A stretch of 64,000 nt of DNA from Pictodentalium vernedei (GCA_031216915.1 CM062289.1:250289113-250353112); one strand, 5' to 3'; shown: positions 23,948-33,422, counted from the stretch's first letter. Notes: generated from the sequence alone by a model not told the origin. Numbers and translations: made by a program.

Positions 23948-24320
23948 TTATTTTCATTAGGGTTTAACGACACATTAACAGTCATAGTCATATCATTTCG
24001 GTGACAGTTTTATGGGTGGAGGGAGCCGGAGTACCCGGAGAGAACCACCGAGCAACGACGAGCATCTGTCAGCTCTTCAACATCGTAACTCTGAACTCTG
24101 CATCGCGACACAGCCAGGGTTAGATTGGTTGAAGACATGCGCACCATCGATGTGCAGTACGTCTTAGTACACAGCGGCATCGTGCCCCCATGTAGGCAAT
24201 CGGGCTGAAGTGCCTTGCCCAAGGACACAATGTGGGAGTGCGAATCAGTCGCTGAAATGGTCACCCATCCAACCACTAACCACGCTCGACGTTGCATAAC
24301 TTCGGTGACTGACGAGAACC
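23948..24320 (-). mobile_element. SINE with 5S rRNA-derived head, copy 1
   Basis: Inserted in unit 3 of the tandem block with a perfect 12-bp target duplication AGAGTTTCGGAT (23936-23947 and 24321-24332). Read on the minus strand it starts GGTTCTCGTCAGTCACCGAA, then GTTGGATGGGTGACCAT, matching the middle of 5S rRNA including its internal promoter, and continues into the shared SINE body with TGTCCTTGGGCAAGGCAC and CGGTGGTTCTCTCCGGGTAC. The tail reads AATGTGTCGTTAAACCCTAA rather than the AATAAA tail of the tRNA-headed copies. Confidence 0.9.
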
Positions 24321-24736
24321 AGAGTTTCGGATAAAGTTTGTGGTTAAAGGTTGTTAGTGAAGGTTACAGTTTCTTTTCTTTTTAATTAATATTAATTACT
24401 ATTGATTGGATCATTCTCATTATGTTTTATGTTATTTTTGGGACATATTTAGCCCTTTTTGCGGTCAATTTAACGTAGAACTTCCGGGTCAAAGTTTTTG
24501 CTTCAAGTTTTTTATTCACAGAGTTTCACCTTTAATTCTTCATCAGTCTTGTTCCATTAATAGATCATGAAGTATGTTTTGGGGTAGAGAAATGAAAAAT
24601 GAAATCACGAGTGCAGATTTGGCAGATTCGTTAGGTAAACGGTTACCAGAAAATGGCTCAGAGTATTTTGTGTCTAAGCATTGCCATTGCTGGGACAGTC
24701 GGGCTGTATGCGTGACATCACTCCAGTGTGTTCTAT

Positions 24737-25239
24737 TTATACCATGCTCGTAATAAATAATCAACTTTGTCATTTAAAATAAGAAAAACAACACTTTCTA
24801 TTGCAAACACACGGGGTTGTTTTGTTCACATCTGCGCCGGTGGGCTGTACTACCGACTGCCCGTGAATGCTTGATTGAATTGTCAGGAAGACAAATCGTC
24901 AAAGTTGATTGAATTTGCCTTGTTTTTTCAGACAAATTATTATTAACAATTCCTCAATTTTATTTTAACTATTTAATTGTAGGTATTTTAAACTTAAAAA
25001 GTCATTGCACGTAGTAGATGGTATCGCAAAACGTCGAATGTTTGAATGAAACATCGCGAAGTGTGAATGTATCAAAGTTGGCAAATTGCGTCATGTTAAA
25101 GGCCAAGTTGAATGAACTTCTGTCTTTTGGTGTTCATTTTTCAACCGCAGTAGAAGCTTTACAGTGGTAGTGGGGTTAAAAGCTAAAATTTAACCTACAG
25201 ACTTTTCACAGGTAGTAACATTGGCGAGCATGGTATAAA
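24737..25239. mobile_element. 503-bp TIR element (family Q), copy 1
   Basis: Terminal inverted repeats TTATACCATGCTCG and CGAGCATGGTATAA. The interior (ATCTGCGCCGGTGGGC, CACGTAGTAGATGGTA, GGTAGTGGGGTTAAAA) is matched throughout by the copy at 40885-41381. No open frame of note; presumably a non-autonomous DNA transposon. The superfamily is not clear. Confidence 0.85.
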
Positions 25240-25249
25240 ATGAGGTCTG

Positions 25250-25335
25250 CCAAACAAGATTGAATTGATTTTATGCATTATGGGAAAAATTTGCATCTTG
25301 AAATTTTGAAATCAGTGTGCAGAGGGTTAGGTTTT
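25250..25335. repeat. Dispersed repeat shared with 11.9-12.0 kb
   Basis: GCATTATGGGAAAAATTTGC, TTGAAATTTTGAAATCAGTG and TGCAGAGGGTT correspond to GCATTACGGGGAAAATGTG, TTTGAAATTTTGACATCGGT and TGCATAGGGTT near 11931-11985. Ends not defined. Confidence 0.55.
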
Positions 25336-25844
25336 AGAACCACTACTTTTACACACAGCTCTTTATGTTTACTTACCCTGTAATGGATCTAATGCTTTGA
25401 TACCCGTACGCCTGGAGTCGACAGCCATCAATGTATAACAGTTAAGCCATTTTAAAGCTTATATCATTTCGATAAATCTCAATCAAATGTCAACCAAGGC
25501 CTTGTTTGTGACTACCTACAAAGCAGTGTTTGATATTGAGAGACTGTGGTTGGAAAGGGAACCCCTGATACTCCCTCTATGGGTACGTCCCCGCTCAGCT
25601 ACTATACTTTTGTGTTTCAGGCTTGTAAGCAGACAGTTTGATCATTGTAATTACAAGTGATTACAAGTGATTGTTTTGCACCATCCAACTTGGTCCGTTG
25701 GTCTCAGAAATCGTTTCAGTTTTTAAAATGACTGTACTCGGGAGTTTCCATATATATTTCAGCCATGTACATTTTCTCTCCAAAGATCACTCCTTTTGGT
25801 AAGAGAAGGAGATCAGTTTGATATGAACTGACATTTTAGCCGTG

Positions 25845-26095
25845 GCGCTGTCTGTCCGTCCATCCGTCCGGGCCACCGCAGATGGCCTTGCGAGGTGACC
25901 GTCCGTGTACAGTCGTTACTTGTGAGGTTGGGGGATAAAACTGTTAGCACACCAACCACCTGTGAGGTTTTTTTTTCAACTTGTGAGGTGCGAAAAAAAC
26001 ACTTGGGAGTTGCGCAATTATCCCCATACCTAACACAAAAATCACCCCACAAGTACATCTGCGGCAGAACGTCCGCCCGCCCGTTTGCCCGTCTT
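25845..26095. repeat. GTCC-rich stretches and CTTGTGAGGT repeats
   Basis: CTGTCTGTCCGTCCATCCGT near 25850 and GTCCGCCCGCCCGTTTGCCC near 26071 flank three short repeats of (A)CTTGTGAGGT or CCTGTGAGGT (25919, 25960, 25979). Probably the edge of the same class of microsatellite repeat as at 20.8 kb. Confidence 0.6.
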
Positions 26096-26104
26096 TAGAC
26101 AGAG

Positions 26105-26522
26105 TTGGTTTCCGCTCTCTAACTAAACTTCCTCTTGGCCGAATGAAACCAAACTTGGCATGCGGATTACGCATGATGAAAGGAAGAACCCTATTTATTT
26201 TGGGGATCACTGTGCCAAAGTATCAGAATTGGTTTCCACTCTCCAACTAAAATTCCATTTAGACGACTGGAACCCAACTTGGTACGTAGAATAGGCATGA
26301 TAAGAGGAAGAAGGCTATTCATTTTGGGATCATTAGGTCAAGGTTACAGTGACTGAACTTCATTTTTATCAGTGGTTGGTTTCCGCTCTGTAATTAAAGT
26401 TCCCCTTGGCCAGCTGAAACCCAACTTGGCATGTTGGTAGGGCATTATGAAAGGAAGATAGCTATTTATTTTGATGTCATTGTGCCAAAGGTCAAGGTCA
26501 CAGTGACTTTGAACTTAAATAT
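26105..26522. repeat. Tandem repeat of three 124-147-bp monomers
   Basis: Monomers start at TTGGTTTCCGCTCTCTAACT (26105), TTGGTTTCCACTCTCCAACT (26229) and TTGGTTTCCGCTCTGTAATT (26376). Each then has AACCCAACTTGG or AACCAAACTTGG, GGCAT(T)ATGA and GGAAGA. Two end with AAGGTCA/AGGTTACAGTGACT. ACGG-type microsatellite next to short tandem monomers is the layout reported for bivalve pearl-like elements. Confidence 0.8.
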
Positions 26523-26550
26523 TTTTCAGAGTTTGGAATTATGTTATTTA

Positions 26551-27090
26551 TAGGGCTGTCACGATTATTCGATTAATCGATTGCTGATCGATCACGCCGA
26601 AATCGATTAGTATTTTTCATTGTCGAAGAATCGGTAAATTTTACCACGTTTTAGACGTTTAAGAATTAAAAAAAAATGAAAAAAACTATTGTTTCCTAAG
26701 GTAAAGGGTCAAGAACGTCGACGTTAAATCTCAAGTAGCCGTTAGAAGCATTTGCCTTTTAGGGACATTCAAAGGTTTGATGTTCTGAACTTTTGAACCG
26801 TCAGTGTAATAATCAAGACCGGTCGGCAGTTGCGAAGTTCGCAACTGACGACCGGTCTTGATTATTACACTGACGGTTCAAAAGTACAGAACATCAAGCC
26901 TTTGAATGTCCCTAAAAGAGGATCGTCTTCGTTGTTTACTTGAGGAAGGTCAACTGACTTGAACTTCATTTTTAACAACTTAAAGGGAGGGAAATGTGGG
27001 GACGGGGTCATCTATGTACGATTAATTGATTATAATCGATTATTTGCGACGATTAATAGATTCCTAAATTCAAAAATCTTGACAGCCCTA
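26551..27090. mobile_element. hAT-like non-autonomous element with 8-bp TSD
   Basis: Perfect 8-bp target duplication GTTATTTA at 26543-26550 and 27091-27098. Ends TAGGGCTGTCACGATT and its near complement AATCTTGACAGCCCTA; subterminal regions hold repeated ATTAATCGATT words. Eight-base duplications and TAGGG/CAGGG ends are typical of hAT. No transposase; carries a nested palindrome. Confidence 0.88.
26756..26918. mobile_element. Nested 163-bp palindrome G
   Basis: Arms of about 79 bp from CTTTTAGGGACATTCAAAGG to its complement, almost perfect (a few mismatches), turning at CAGTTGCGAAGTTCGCAACTG. Lies inside the hAT-like element. Only copy in the window. Confidence 0.85.
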
Positions 27091-27099
27091 GTTATTTAC

Positions 27100-27440
27100 A
27101 TTGTAAGGTATACTATTGATAGCCTCTCACCTTCTGTCGGTACATTTTGTTTTTGACTGATCACCCGTCATTGGCTTCCTCTGTTAATATCACTGAATAT
27201 AATGTACCATCGTGGATATAGCATAAAATGATATAACATATGGATAGCTTATTTTTGGATAGCTGTACAGCTTTTCTAATGTACTTATAACTTTCCTTTT
27301 TTAATGGTGATTAGTTGTAATAATATCTTTCAAATAAGAAATCAAAGGTTATCAACTGATAAAAAATATCATGTAAAAACAATTCTTTGCAACCACCCCC
27401 ATACGTAGTTATTTGTGAATTATTTTTTAACTTAACTATC
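27100..27440. other. Intronic sequence, nothing recognised
   Basis: AT-rich, no structure seen. Confidence 0.5.
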
Positions 27441-27442
27441 AT

Positions 27443-27679
27443 ATAACACTTTACACAACGTAACGGCCCAAACCAGCGATATTCTCAAAAATCGCCAATT
27501 AATTATCTTTATATTTTCATTTTTTGTCTCAAAAACATAGGTTATGCCCCCTCTTTTGGACGAGCTCATAGAGCTCGTTCCAATTAGGAGTCATAACCTA
27601 TGTTTTTGAGACAAAAATTCGTTATTCAAGAATTATATTTGCAAGTGTCGTCTGCTTTTTATGTTAGGTAAAGGGTTAA
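27443..27679 (-). mobile_element. Foldback MITE family A, copy 5
   Basis: ATAACACTTTACACAACGTA to GTTAGGTAAAGGGTTAA; GGCC-type arm first. Core CATAGGTTATGCCCCCTCTT / AATTAGGAGTCATAACCTAT around GAGCTCATAGAGCTC. Confidence 0.85.
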
Positions 27680-27879
27680 CTGCTTGAGTGCTAGAAACCA
27701 CTATTAGGACTTTCAAAAAAATGAGGGTACCAGAGCAAAAGTCGATATTTTCCTGGCTCATGTTTCATGTTCAGCCAAACACAAATAATATTTTGTTTAT
27801 ATAAATTTGTTTTATTTCAAATTATTGGAGAGAGTCTGTACCTTGCGCCTCAGGGTTGAAAATCTACATCCAGGTATTA

Positions 27880-28160
27880 AATCTCTATGAACCCTGGATG
27901 TTGTCCGACTTGTATTTTTATTTTTCCCCGTGGAAAGCCACGGAAGTGAAGCAGTGCTTGTTTACTGTTGTAAATAATCTCTCCTGTACTGTTAAAATAG
28001 GACCCGGTAACCAATGCCTGGGGTGAAAGTCCTCTAAACTGGGCAACATGGGTATAAATATGATTGGCTGGACTTGCCTTTATATCCATGTTGCGGTTAC
28101 GCTTGGCGGCCAGTGTGCCAAAATGTGTAACTTTAAACACCATTAAATAAATAAATATTA
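27880..28160 (+). mobile_element. Second SINE-like family (R), copy 1
   Basis: CCCCGTGGAAAGCCACGGAA, GTGAAGCAGTGCTTGTTTAC, GGACCCGGTAACCAATGCCT and CTGGGCAACATGG are shared with 61745-62072 and in part with 32598-32760. The 3' end, TGTGTAACTTTAAACACCAT followed by TAAATAAATAAA, is the same as the tail of the tRNA-headed SINEs. No clear box A/B head was found. Confidence 0.7.
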
Positions 28161-28194
28161 TTTTAAATATTATTTTATCTTTTCTTTTTTTTTT

Positions 28195-28354
28195 TAAATT
28201 TCAACAAAATCATAAATGGCACGATGAGCTCGTTCCGTTGAGGTGGTCACATGATATGGTTCTGTTGCATTTTTTTTTTAGAAATAATCTTTTTTGAACT
28301 GCTCAATTTAAATTACGTGGGAGGATGCGGTCAATTCCATAGATAAAGGGTTAA
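28195..28354. mobile_element. Family B MITE, left-truncated
   Basis: CAACAAAATCATAAATGGC, GAGCTCGTTCCGTTGAGGTG, CACATGATATGGTTCTGTTG and the end GATAAAGGGTTAA. Its terminal TTAA (28351-28354) is also the left flank of the next family A element. Confidence 0.65.
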
Positions 28355-28602
28355 ACCTTTACCCAACGTAACGGCCAAAACCGGCCAGCGCTATTCTCAA
28401 AAATTGCCAATTAATTTTCTTTTTTTTTTCATTTTTTGTCTCAAAAACATAGGTTATGACCCCTCGTTGGAACGAGCTCGTCGAGCTCGTTCCAACGAGG
28501 GGTCATAACCTATGTTTTTGAGACAACAAATGAAAAAAAATTAGTTATTCAATAATTTTTTTTGCAAGTGTCGTCTGCTTTTCATGTTAGGTAAAGGGTT
28601 AA
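28351..28602 (-). mobile_element. Foldback MITE family A, copy 6, best-preserved
   Basis: TTAAACCTTTACCCAACGTA to TTAGGTAAAGGGTTAA. The core palindrome is perfect for about 40 bp on either side of GAGCTCGTCGAGCTC: CATAGGTTATGACCCCTCGT and complement. GGCCAAAACCGGCCAGCGCT on the left arm and TGCAAGTGTCGTCTGC on the right. Confidence 0.92.
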
Positions 28603-28609
28603 TAAGATC

Positions 28610-30260
28610 ACCATGCGGTCGGGACACTATAAACCAGTGAGCTGAGATTTTCAACCAAAAAATAATATTAGCGACCTTTCGCATAATGAATGATCACTGA
28701 TCAGGATTACGAATGGAGGGGGGGGGGGGGGGGGGCTACGCGTCACTGGAATTTGTGTTCTAACTGTCAGCTGATGTTTTCCCTTATCCAAAGTTACGAT
28801 TACGATTTCTCATAAAACACGCAGATATATCAAATTGCAAAAAGTTTGAGAGCGTTTCTCCGCCACTTAATGTGGGGGTTCACTCTAAGTCCTTAAACTG
28901 TAATCGCCATGTGGCCTAAATTTCCATTTCTTTCTGGGCAATCAAATCAATCGACTAGAGGGCGGCCTCTGTCCGCTTTTGTAATCACAGTGCTACATAT
29001 CAGAAGAACAAAATCTTTCGTACTTCAAAATGAAACGAAACTGCTTCAGGCAGTCAAGAACTGCATCTTTTTCTAGTTACTTAGAATGCCTACAGAGAAA
29101 ACGAAACATTGTCATCAATTCTAAATTTATGTGGCCATTTATTGCGGAAAGACATGCTTGTTGCACACCGGACTCACAAACGTATGTGTTATTTGACATT
29201 TGCTAAGATGCTCAAAGGTAGAATATATACGTTTGTTCGATCAGGTGTACAAACTGATTTATGTTTGTTAAAATAATAATTCGACCACTGCACCAATGCC
29301 GACTTCGAGTATGTTTTCCGTGGCTGCAAGCCTAGTCGTTAGAACACGGAGGCCAAACGCAAAAACGTTACTTTCTGCCCCGCTAATGATGAGCACACTG
29401 GTAAACGGAAGTGCTGTTCTGAAAAACTCACGTACAGCAAATGTTAGCCTTCACCACGGGTTTATAATGCTTCTTTTCAAATTCTCATTTACAATCCAGT
29501 ATCCCAATGCAACGGATTTCCGAATTAAACACCTCGATCTTCAGCTAAGTGCAGCTCAGAGTGTTCGCTTCAAGATTTATTTACTTGCGGTGTTTTTGTG
29601 TATGAATCCCCATCGACTTGTGTGTCCCTTGTCTGTCAAGGATTCTTATAAATAAGTACTTAGAGTTGGATATAGCTTTTGCAATAAATTTGATTTCCTG
29701 AAATCCATATTCGCGTTCATATCAACTATTTTTGTTCCGCAGTCAGTTGTTGCCTGCATAAAATCCTGTTAAACCTACTGAATGGTATTAGTTTTATTTA
29801 AAATATGGAAATTTAAAATTTGGTTTTTATTTTTGTTATTTAGCACTTGGGAGCACAGGGGTAATTGAGGCCTTCTCACCCGAGAACCGCAATAAATCAG
29901 CGGCTGGTCGAGGTGTTATTATCAGTTGATGGCGGAGCAGTAGATGAGGACGCATCCTTATTTTAATACGGGGCCAAAACTATGGCATATCCGACAGAAA
30001 TAGTGCTGGAATACATCGCTCATATTCTGTCTATAATTTTATGGTCTTGGCTTACCACCAGAAAAGTCTATCTATTCCACTTCAACCAATTCAGTTTATA
30101 TGAAAAAAATACCCTTTAGAGTTTCATTTCTCATTTGACTTGTAGCACTCGCTTCAATTGGATAAATCCGACGTGAACTAGAGGTTTAAGGCAACCAGTA
30201 AATTTAGGGCGTATTGTGCGTCTAATCGTAAGGTTCATACTGTAGGATTATCAGATATTC
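28610..30260. other. Intronic sequence, nothing firm recognised
   Basis: Poly-G run at 28718-28734. The 119-codon frame at 29296-29655 begins with a segment slightly like an hAT transposase C-terminus but is not supported. A few bases near 28972-28995 (TCCGCTTTTGTAATCACAGT) are an end of palindromic repeat P. Confidence 0.45.
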
Positions 30261-30266
30261 ATCAAG

Positions 30267-30654
30267 TTAACCCCTTACCAAACAAACATCCACACCCCAC
30301 AAGCGCTACACCGCACAAAAATCGCCATTCAAATTTTATAATTTTTTAATTATTTAGTTCTAATACATAGCTTAACCCCTTGAATCCTGGTGGTATCTTC
30401 CATGTCAGTTCAATGGCAGGAATTGGAAGAGTCCATATTTATTATTTGTGGTTAGACCAATTAATATTTTCAACGTGCAGCCTGGGGGCTGCACGTTGAA
30501 AATATTGATTGGTCTACACAACGCATTTACCTTGTAGCCATCCCCCTTAATGGCATTTTGATGTAGCTTATGACCGGGCCGGAAAAAAAGGCCTCTGGTG
30601 TTCAAAAGGTTAAGACTTTAGTTGGAACGATTTTTCGAGTTACGTAAAGGATTA
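30267..30654 (+). mobile_element. Degenerate family A MITE split by a family C insertion
   Basis: Left part TTAACCCCTTACCAAACAAA to CATAGCTTAA (30267-30375), right part TTAAGACTTTAGTTGGAACG to GTTACGTAAAGGATTAA (30610-30654). The 30372-30613 insert sits at a TTAA in the old core. Confidence 0.65.
30372..30613 (+). mobile_element. TTAA MITE family C, copy 2
   Basis: Exactly bounded by TTAA (30372-30375, 30610-30613). Ends TTAACCCCTTGAA and TTCAAAAGGTTAA; central palindrome AATATTTTCAACGTGCAGCC around TGGG. Same family as 18283-18511. Confidence 0.85.
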
Positions 30655-31037
30655 AAGGATATGTATACATTTTACAATGCAAGCAAATCTGGAAAGGACT
30701 AAGAAGTGTACAAATAAAACTCGTCTAATTGTCTTCACAGAAGAATTTCCGATTAGTTTGGCGGAGTTCATTTTGGATAGTAATATCTGATGAAAAAACA
30801 AAAACCTTTGAACACCCAACTACCAATGAAGAACTTCGTTTTCATTTTATAGCCTTATGTTTGAAAGTAAACGAAGGAGAGATTAACCTCTTTTAGAAAT
30901 TACCCTATTACTGCATTATATGCCACCGATAACCATACTATTCTGGGTCGATACCACAGTGAACTGCGTTACCTCAAAATAATGCAAGTCAAGAGTTAAG
31001 TTTGTTAAAATGCGGTGAGATAAAAGAACAATTAATT

Positions 31038-31397
31038 TAATTATTTATTATTGGTGTTTAAGGTCACATATTTCTGCACAATGGTTAACCATGACAGTTT
31101 TACGGGTGGAGGAAGCCGGAGTACCCGGAGTACCCGGAGAGAACCACCGAGCAACAGCGAGCAACTGACAGCTCCCCAACATACGAACGCCACACAAGCA
31201 GGGTTAGCATTGTTTGAAGACAGGTGCACCATCGACGTGCAGTACGCCTTAGTACACAACGTCACCGTGCCCCCACGTGGGCAATGGGGGTGAAGTGTCT
31301 TGCCCAAGGACACAACGCGGTTACCGCAGGTGGGATTCGAACCGAGGGCCTCTCGGCTTGCAGCCTGCGCCTCTACCAACTGTGCCACCGCGCCCCC
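31038..31397 (-). mobile_element. SINE with tRNA-derived head, copy 1
   Basis: On the minus strand it begins GGGGGCGCGGTGGCACAGTT with an intact box A (TGGCACAGTTGGTAGAG) and box B (GGTTCGAATCC), then TGTCCTTGGGCAAGACACTT, GTACTGCACGTCGATGGTGC, CGGTGGTTCTCTCCGGGTAC and the tail TGTGACCTTAAACACCAATA. Target duplication about 11 bp, AACAATTAATT (31027-31037 and 31400-31410). Confidence 0.9.
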
Positions 31398-31703
31398 AAA
31401 ACAATTAATTAATTAATTTACTGAAACGATTACTACATGCATAACATGAAGGAATATTGTAAGTAACAGTTGGTGAATATGAGCTTAACATTTTGGCTGT
31501 AAAAGTTTTACTAAATTCAGTCCTTGGTGAATTCTGAATGCTAGGTGCAACATTATTCCACATTCCTTGAAAAGAATGTAACCGGTGATTGCTGGTAAAC
31601 TGAATTCCTGGTTTTAGTGCGTTTAGCGTGCATGTCCACTCCAGAAGTGTTTGATAAAGTTTAAAAGTGTCTGCGAAAATCACTGACAATCAGTTATACT
31701 ATG

Positions 31704-31822
31704 TAATCAGTTGGGTTAAAAGAGCAACCCAAATCTACTGAGTTGAGTGAATATGCACCCAGTTGGGTTCATATTCACTCAACCCAGTGGGTTTGGGTTA
31801 ATTTTGAACCCAACTGATTTTA
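31704..31822. mobile_element. Palindromic element L (CAGTTGGGTT)
   Basis: Arms AATCAGTTGGGTTAAAAG and complement TTTTGAACCCAACTGATT, further in GAGTTGAGTGAATATG / CATATTCACTCAACCC. Imperfect outer part, good inner stem. Confidence 0.75.
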
Positions 31823-31884
31823 GAGTGTATGGCTGCTGTAATGCCTTGGGGGTGGAGGATCTGATATGCTGAAGATGAACTACA

Positions 31885-31995
31885 GTATTGTGGTTACAAA
31901 AGCGGAGATAGGGTTTCGACCAGATTGTCACTGGGCCCGATTTACTCGACATTATCTGTCCATTTCCCCCACAGATCACAGTAGAATCTCACCTG
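31885..31995. repeat. Palindromic repeat P, diverged copy
   Basis: GGGTTTCGACCAGATTGTCA, TCGACATTATCTGTCCATTT and CAGATCACAGTAGAATCTCA are in the order seen in the 62.3-kb copy. Confidence 0.5.
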
Positions 31996-32597
31996 TTCAA
32001 AAGCAACTGCGAGAAAAACGAAGATGCTATTTTCGATTGTTCTGTTATTTTTTAGTTTTCGTTCCACGCGTCTTGATTTCGCAATATTGTATTCATAGAA
32101 TCCGGACATACTAGTGTAATTTTTTCACTACCAAATCGCGATTATCTGATCGAGAAAAATGCCTTTTCTGCGATAACAGTACTGTACACCAAACCTGAAA
32201 TCCACAATGCATATGACTAAGTTATAAATTAAAACAAGGCATTTTTAGTGCTTCCCTTGGAAATGTTTTTTTTTTTAATATACAGCTTTAGATATTTTTC
32301 GACCAAACTATTGAGCTATGCTTCTTGAAGGTCAAGCTTTCGTCCATGTTGGTCCACAAACCAAGCGGAAGGGACCTCACTAGTGTTTTGCTAACGCATG
32401 TAATACTATTACCGTTCATAGAACTCATTATATATGTAGATATTATGAATTACGTTAATGCAGAGAATAGGACATGTGTTATGATGATATAACAAATCAG
32501 CTAGTTAGCAGAAAACCAGATGTTTATTTCCCCCCCCCCCCCCTCCCAATGGGCCATGAGTAGCAGAAATGTGCTTACTTACTGGGGTAAAAAAGTA

Positions 32598-32760
32598 ATG
32601 TTTTTTCTAGTAGAATAGGACCTGGTAACCAACGCGTAGGTAGATGGGTCCCCTAAAGTGGGCAGCATAGACATGAACCATTTTCTTCACACTTCTGTTG
32701 CGGTTATGACATAGCTACCGATGTTGAAAGTGACTTGAACACCAATAAATAATAAATACT
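32598..32760 (+). mobile_element. SINE-like family R, 3' part
   Basis: GGACCTGGTAACCAACGCGT, CTAAAGTGGGCAGCATAG, GTTGCGGTTATG and the tail TTGAACACCAATAAATAATA correspond to the 3' half of 61745-62072. Confidence 0.65.
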
Positions 32761-33420
32761 AGTTTTAGAAACCCTGTCGTACGCTCTTCAACCAAATTGT
32801 CAACCAAGTGAAAGCTTTGATATCAGCTCCATACGACAAGACATTACAAAATATCAAATTTCAGTCATATACAATCTAAAAAAGATGGGTCCAAGAACTG
32901 ATCTCTGTTTTACGCTTTTCGCTATTTATACTAATTCTTGAGGATGGACTTTGGTATTCACAACTGATGTTGTTAGATTTCTTCCACGTGGATAACTCAA
33001 ACCTGTAAGGACACCTGAGGCCCCGTAAGGCCTGGGCTGACGTGGGGTTATTTAGTCCCGCTGATGAAATTGCGGGAAAATTAGACCGACGTGGAGAGTC
33101 GGAATCCTAGTGCCGCGAACTCCGCGCTGGGAGCTGAGTTCGACCGGCGCTGTGATTTCGTTTCTCCTCTGCCATATTGGCCTAAGATAGGTTCGATTTC
33201 CGTTAGGTGTGATTCCTAATTACTTCAGGCTGTGTATTGGAAAGAATGATTTAAAGTAACAACGATTCTTTTATTTACACATAAAAATAAAGCCGTTTCA
33301 ATATTTTAACAATCAACAATTCGATTCTTTTCACAGAAAATGGGTTGCTAGGGTTAAATAATTCTCAACAATTTTTTAGTCATTCTATACCCCTGTACTG
33401 GCACTATAGTCTTCACACTG
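32761..33420. other. Intronic sequence, nothing recognised
   Basis: The stretch 33010-33200 is richer in GC than its surroundings (CCTGAGGCCCCGTAAGGCCT) and may be part of an unrecognised element; no termini or frame found. Confidence 0.4.
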
Positions 33421-33422
33421 GA

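Larger units (their letters stand above)
20820..24541. repeat. Tandem block of a roughly 1.5-kb unit, about 2.5 copies
   Basis: Units start at TTTAGCCCGACTGTTTAC (20820), TTTAGCCCGACTGTTTAC (22370) and TTTAGCTAGACTGTTTAC (23844), giving lengths near 1550 and 1474 bp and a truncated third unit. Each has GGGCT(A/G)TAGT(C/T)ATGAC, a stretch rich in GTCC or TCTG, GTTAACATTTAGAGTTT, and GTTTGTGGTTAAAG; the first two also have TCCCCTCCC(A)CAAGGGAGGG and a second GTCC stretch. Around 22075-22330 and 23490-23830 shorter sub-repeats of about 140 bp share GCATTTTGAAGGATTTAGAG. No coding frame. The whole resembles microsatellite-bearing repeats of marine invertebrates. Confidence 0.85.

Noticed and set aside
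29296-29655. 119-codon frame whose start (PTSSMFSVAASLVV) is slightly like an hAT transposase C-terminus; another frame (FCPANDEHTGKRKCC) slightly like a nuclear-receptor zinc finger
   Set aside because: The hAT likeness covers about 15 residues without the following conserved block. The receptor likeness has the wrong cysteine spacing and an in-frame stop. The two cannot both be right, and neither has flanking support.
31041-31388. 115-codon minus-strand frame (and similar frames at 42791-43093, 24010-24297 and 60855-61166)
   Set aside because: These are translations of the SINE bodies; their mutual similarity is nucleotide repeat similarity, not a protein family.
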